Positions 31,750-33,453 of a DNA stretch of 33,453 nt are shown here, piece after piece. Numbering within the stretch: position 1 is the first letter of the stretch; each line of letters begins with the position of its first letter. The position numbers were made by a program, and so were the translations under genes. A model generated the notes under the pieces. The model did not search any database. It worked only from the letters and a program-made list of their open reading frames with translations, and had not been told where the DNA came from. This DNA comes from Gemmatimonas sp. Lineage in GTDB: Bacteria > Krumholzibacteriota > Krumholzibacteriia > LZORAL124-64-63. The DNA is taken from the NCBI GenBank assembly GCA_013824755.1, contig PNOJ01000017.1:1-33453 (forward strand), given 5' to 3'.

Positions 31750-33270
31750 ATGTCACAGAACGACCCCTTCCTGCCCATGACGCGTCGGCGTCGCCTCGCG
31801 ACGCGGCGCGACCGGCTGGTGACCGCGCTGCGCCGGACGCTGTCGCCGCCCGCCGCGACGCCACGCCGCGAAGGACCGCCCAACCTGCTGCTGCTCGCGG
31901 TGGACACCCTGCGCGCCGACCACGTCGGCCCCCGCCAGCAGGGCGGGACCCTGACCCCCGTCCTGGACGCCTTCGCCCGCGACGGCCTGGGCTTCGCCGA
32001 CGCGAACGCGCCCGCGCCCTGGACCCTCCCCTCGTTCGCCGCCGCGCTGACCGGCACGATGCCCTGCCTGCACGGCGCCGGGATGAGCGGCGACCGGCGC
32101 AACATGGCGCAGCAGGCGCCCTCGCGCCTGCGCGACGGCGCGACCACGCTGGCCGGCCACCTCGCCGCACGCGGCTACCGCACCGGCGCGTTCTTCTCGA
32201 ACCCCTTCGTGGGTTTCGGGCTGGCGGAGAGCTTCCAGGAGCGCCGCTACCGCAACCACGCCGCGCCCGACCTCGCCGCGCTGGCGCTGGACTGGATCCG
32301 CCGCCGGGCCGACCGGCCGTTCTGCGCCTTCGTCCTGTTCAACGACGTGCACGAACCGACGATGCCGCCGCGCCGCCTGTGCGCTCCCCTGCTCGAAGCC
32401 GCGGGGGCCGGAGGCTACGACGACGCGCAGCTGCGGGCGCTGGCGCGCTGGGGCGACGAGGCGGTCGGCGTGCCCCACCTCGGCCGGGCCGCCTTGCCGC
32501 TGGACGGGCCGGCCGCCCTGGCCCTGGCCGCCAAGCGGGCGCTGTACGCGGCGTCGGTCCGCCACGTCGACGAATCGCTGGGGTCGATCCTGGAACGCCT
32601 CGAGGACTGGGGCCTCGCCGCCAACACCCTGGTGATGGTCTGGTCGGACCACGGCGAGGAATTCCTGGAGCACGCCGACCTCGCGCGCTGCTGGGATCAC
32701 GACCCGCGCGACCTGCGCGCCATCGGCCACGGGCACACCCAGTTCCAGGAGCTGCTGCACGTGCCCTGGCTCGCGCGCGGCCCCGGCCTGCCGTCGGGCA
32801 TGGTCGTGCGCCGGCCGGTCTCGCTCTGCGACCTGGCGCCGACGGCCGCCGCCTGGCTGGGGCTGCCGCCGCTCCCGGCGCCCGCGCACGCGCACGCCTC
32901 CCTGCTCGGCAGGGCCCAGGCCGCCGAGGCCGCGGCGTCGACGGGAGCCGAGCGGGTCCTGCTGTCGGAGGACATCGCCTACGGCCCGGATCTGGTCGGC
33001 GTGCGCAGCGGGCCGTGGAAGCTCATCGCCCGGCGCCGGCCCCTCGCGGCGCTGGCGCTCTTCCACCTCGGGGACGATCCGCTGGAGACGCGCGACCTGC
33101 GCGCCGAGCAGCCGCAGCGCCTGCAGGAGCTGCTGGACGCGGCGTCGGTGTGGGACCGCGTCGACGATCACGGCGACGGCGGCGATCGCGGGGAGCCGGA
33201 CGCGTCCGGCGACTGGGAGAAGCTCGACGACAGGGTGCGACGCCAGCTCCGCGAGCTGGGATACGCCTGA
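31750..33270 (+). CDS. Sulfatase-fold (alkaline phosphatase superfamily) hydrolase
   Basis: PNLLLLAVDTLRADHVG, APWTLPSFAAALTG, TLVMVWSDHGEEFLEHADL, GHGHTQFQELLHVPWLARGPG. Confidence 0.88.
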   Translation: MSQNDPFLPMTRRRRLATRRDRLVTALRRTLSPPAATPRREGPPNLLLLAVDTLRADHVGPRQQGGTLTPVLDAFARDGLGFADANAPAPWTLPSFAAALTGTMPCLHGAGMSGDRRNMAQQAPSRLRDGATTLAGHLAARGYRTGAFFSNPFVGFGLAESFQERRYRNHAAPDLAALALDWIRRRADRPFCAFVLFNDVHEPTMPPRRLCAPLLEAAGAGGYDDAQLRALARWGDEAVGVPHLGRAALPLDGPAALALAAKRALYAASVRHVDESLGSILERLEDWGLAANTLVMVWSDHGEEFLEHADLARCWDHDPRDLRAIGHGHTQFQELLHVPWLARGPGLPSGMVVRRPVSLCDLAPTAAAWLGLPPLPAPAHAHASLLGRAQAAEAAASTGAERVLLSEDIAYGPDLVGVRSGPWKLIARRRPLAALALFHLGDDPLETRDLRAEQPQRLQELLDAASVWDRVDDHGDGGDRGEPDASGDWEKLDDRVRRQLRELGYA

Positions 33271-33275
33271 ACGGC

Positions 33276-33453
33276 CTACGAGCCGGCGGCGTCCCGCACC
33301 GGCGGATCACGCTCCGTCAGCGGCGCCAGAGCGACGCCGACCGTCAACAGGTAGACCAGCCCCAGTTCGGGATCCCCGAACGACCAGTCGAAGAACCCCG
33401 TCACGACCACGCCCGCCCAGACGCCCAGGCCGCCCAGCGCCCAGACGAGGCGC
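33276..33453 (-). CDS. C-terminus of a polytopic membrane protein, possibly O-antigen ligase-like (5' part outside window)
   Basis: Minus-strand frame open to the window edge: RLVWALGGLGVWAGVVVTGFFDWSFGDPELGLVYLLTVGVALAPLTERDPPVRDAAGS*; FFDWS-DPE followed by a terminal TM resembles O-antigen ligase C-termini. Confidence 0.5.
   Translation of the reverse strand, partial: RLVWALGGLGVWAGVVVTGFFDWSFGDPELGLVYLLTVGVALAPLTERDPPVRDAAGS

Noticed and set aside
1-33453. tRNA, rRNA, CRISPR arrays, transposons, phage or known defence systems
   Set aside because: No regularly spaced direct repeats, transposase, integrase or recognisable RNA gene seen by eye; tRNAscan-SE, Infernal and minced runs would be decisive.

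Overview
The window is a GC-rich bacterial chromosomal segment. Its protein types (PorV/FadL-like outer-membrane proteins, lamin-tail repeats, a FlgD-Ig-like C-terminus) suggest an FCB-superphylum lineage, but this is inference. I support 24 protein genes and found no convincing tRNA, rRNA, CRISPR array or transposon. From left to right: an M16 peptidase pair (one active, one inactive); a tandem ABC-2 exporter operon; a trans-sulfuration PLP enzyme; an S41 C-terminal processing peptidase; a compact ltaE-nadE-rsmI-CDP-alcohol phosphatidyltransferase-tmk operon; an HU/IHF-like gene; a small FnIII-like lipoprotein behind a near-perfect sigma-54 promoter; an M50 protease; a GT9 glycosyltransferase; a small orphan membrane ORF; rsgA; an EIIA-zinc ribbon gene pair; and a D2-only Clp-like AAA+ ATPase. 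The most interesting part is a five-gene minus-strand cluster (about 31117 to 21130). It encodes a triple lamin-tail-repeat secreted protein, a PorV-like protein, a helix-hairpin-helix (ComEA-like) domain fused to a putative outer-membrane barrel, a FadL-like barrel and a secreted 5'-nucleotidase-like phosphoesterase, and it ends at a strong hairpin. I propose it as a candidate envelope system for extracellular nucleic acid capture or salvage; this is a hypothesis. The right end holds a second EIIA protein, a sulfatase-fold hydrolase and the C-terminus of a probable O-antigen ligase-like protein. Most of the long ORFs on the opposite strand are antisense artefacts of high GC content.
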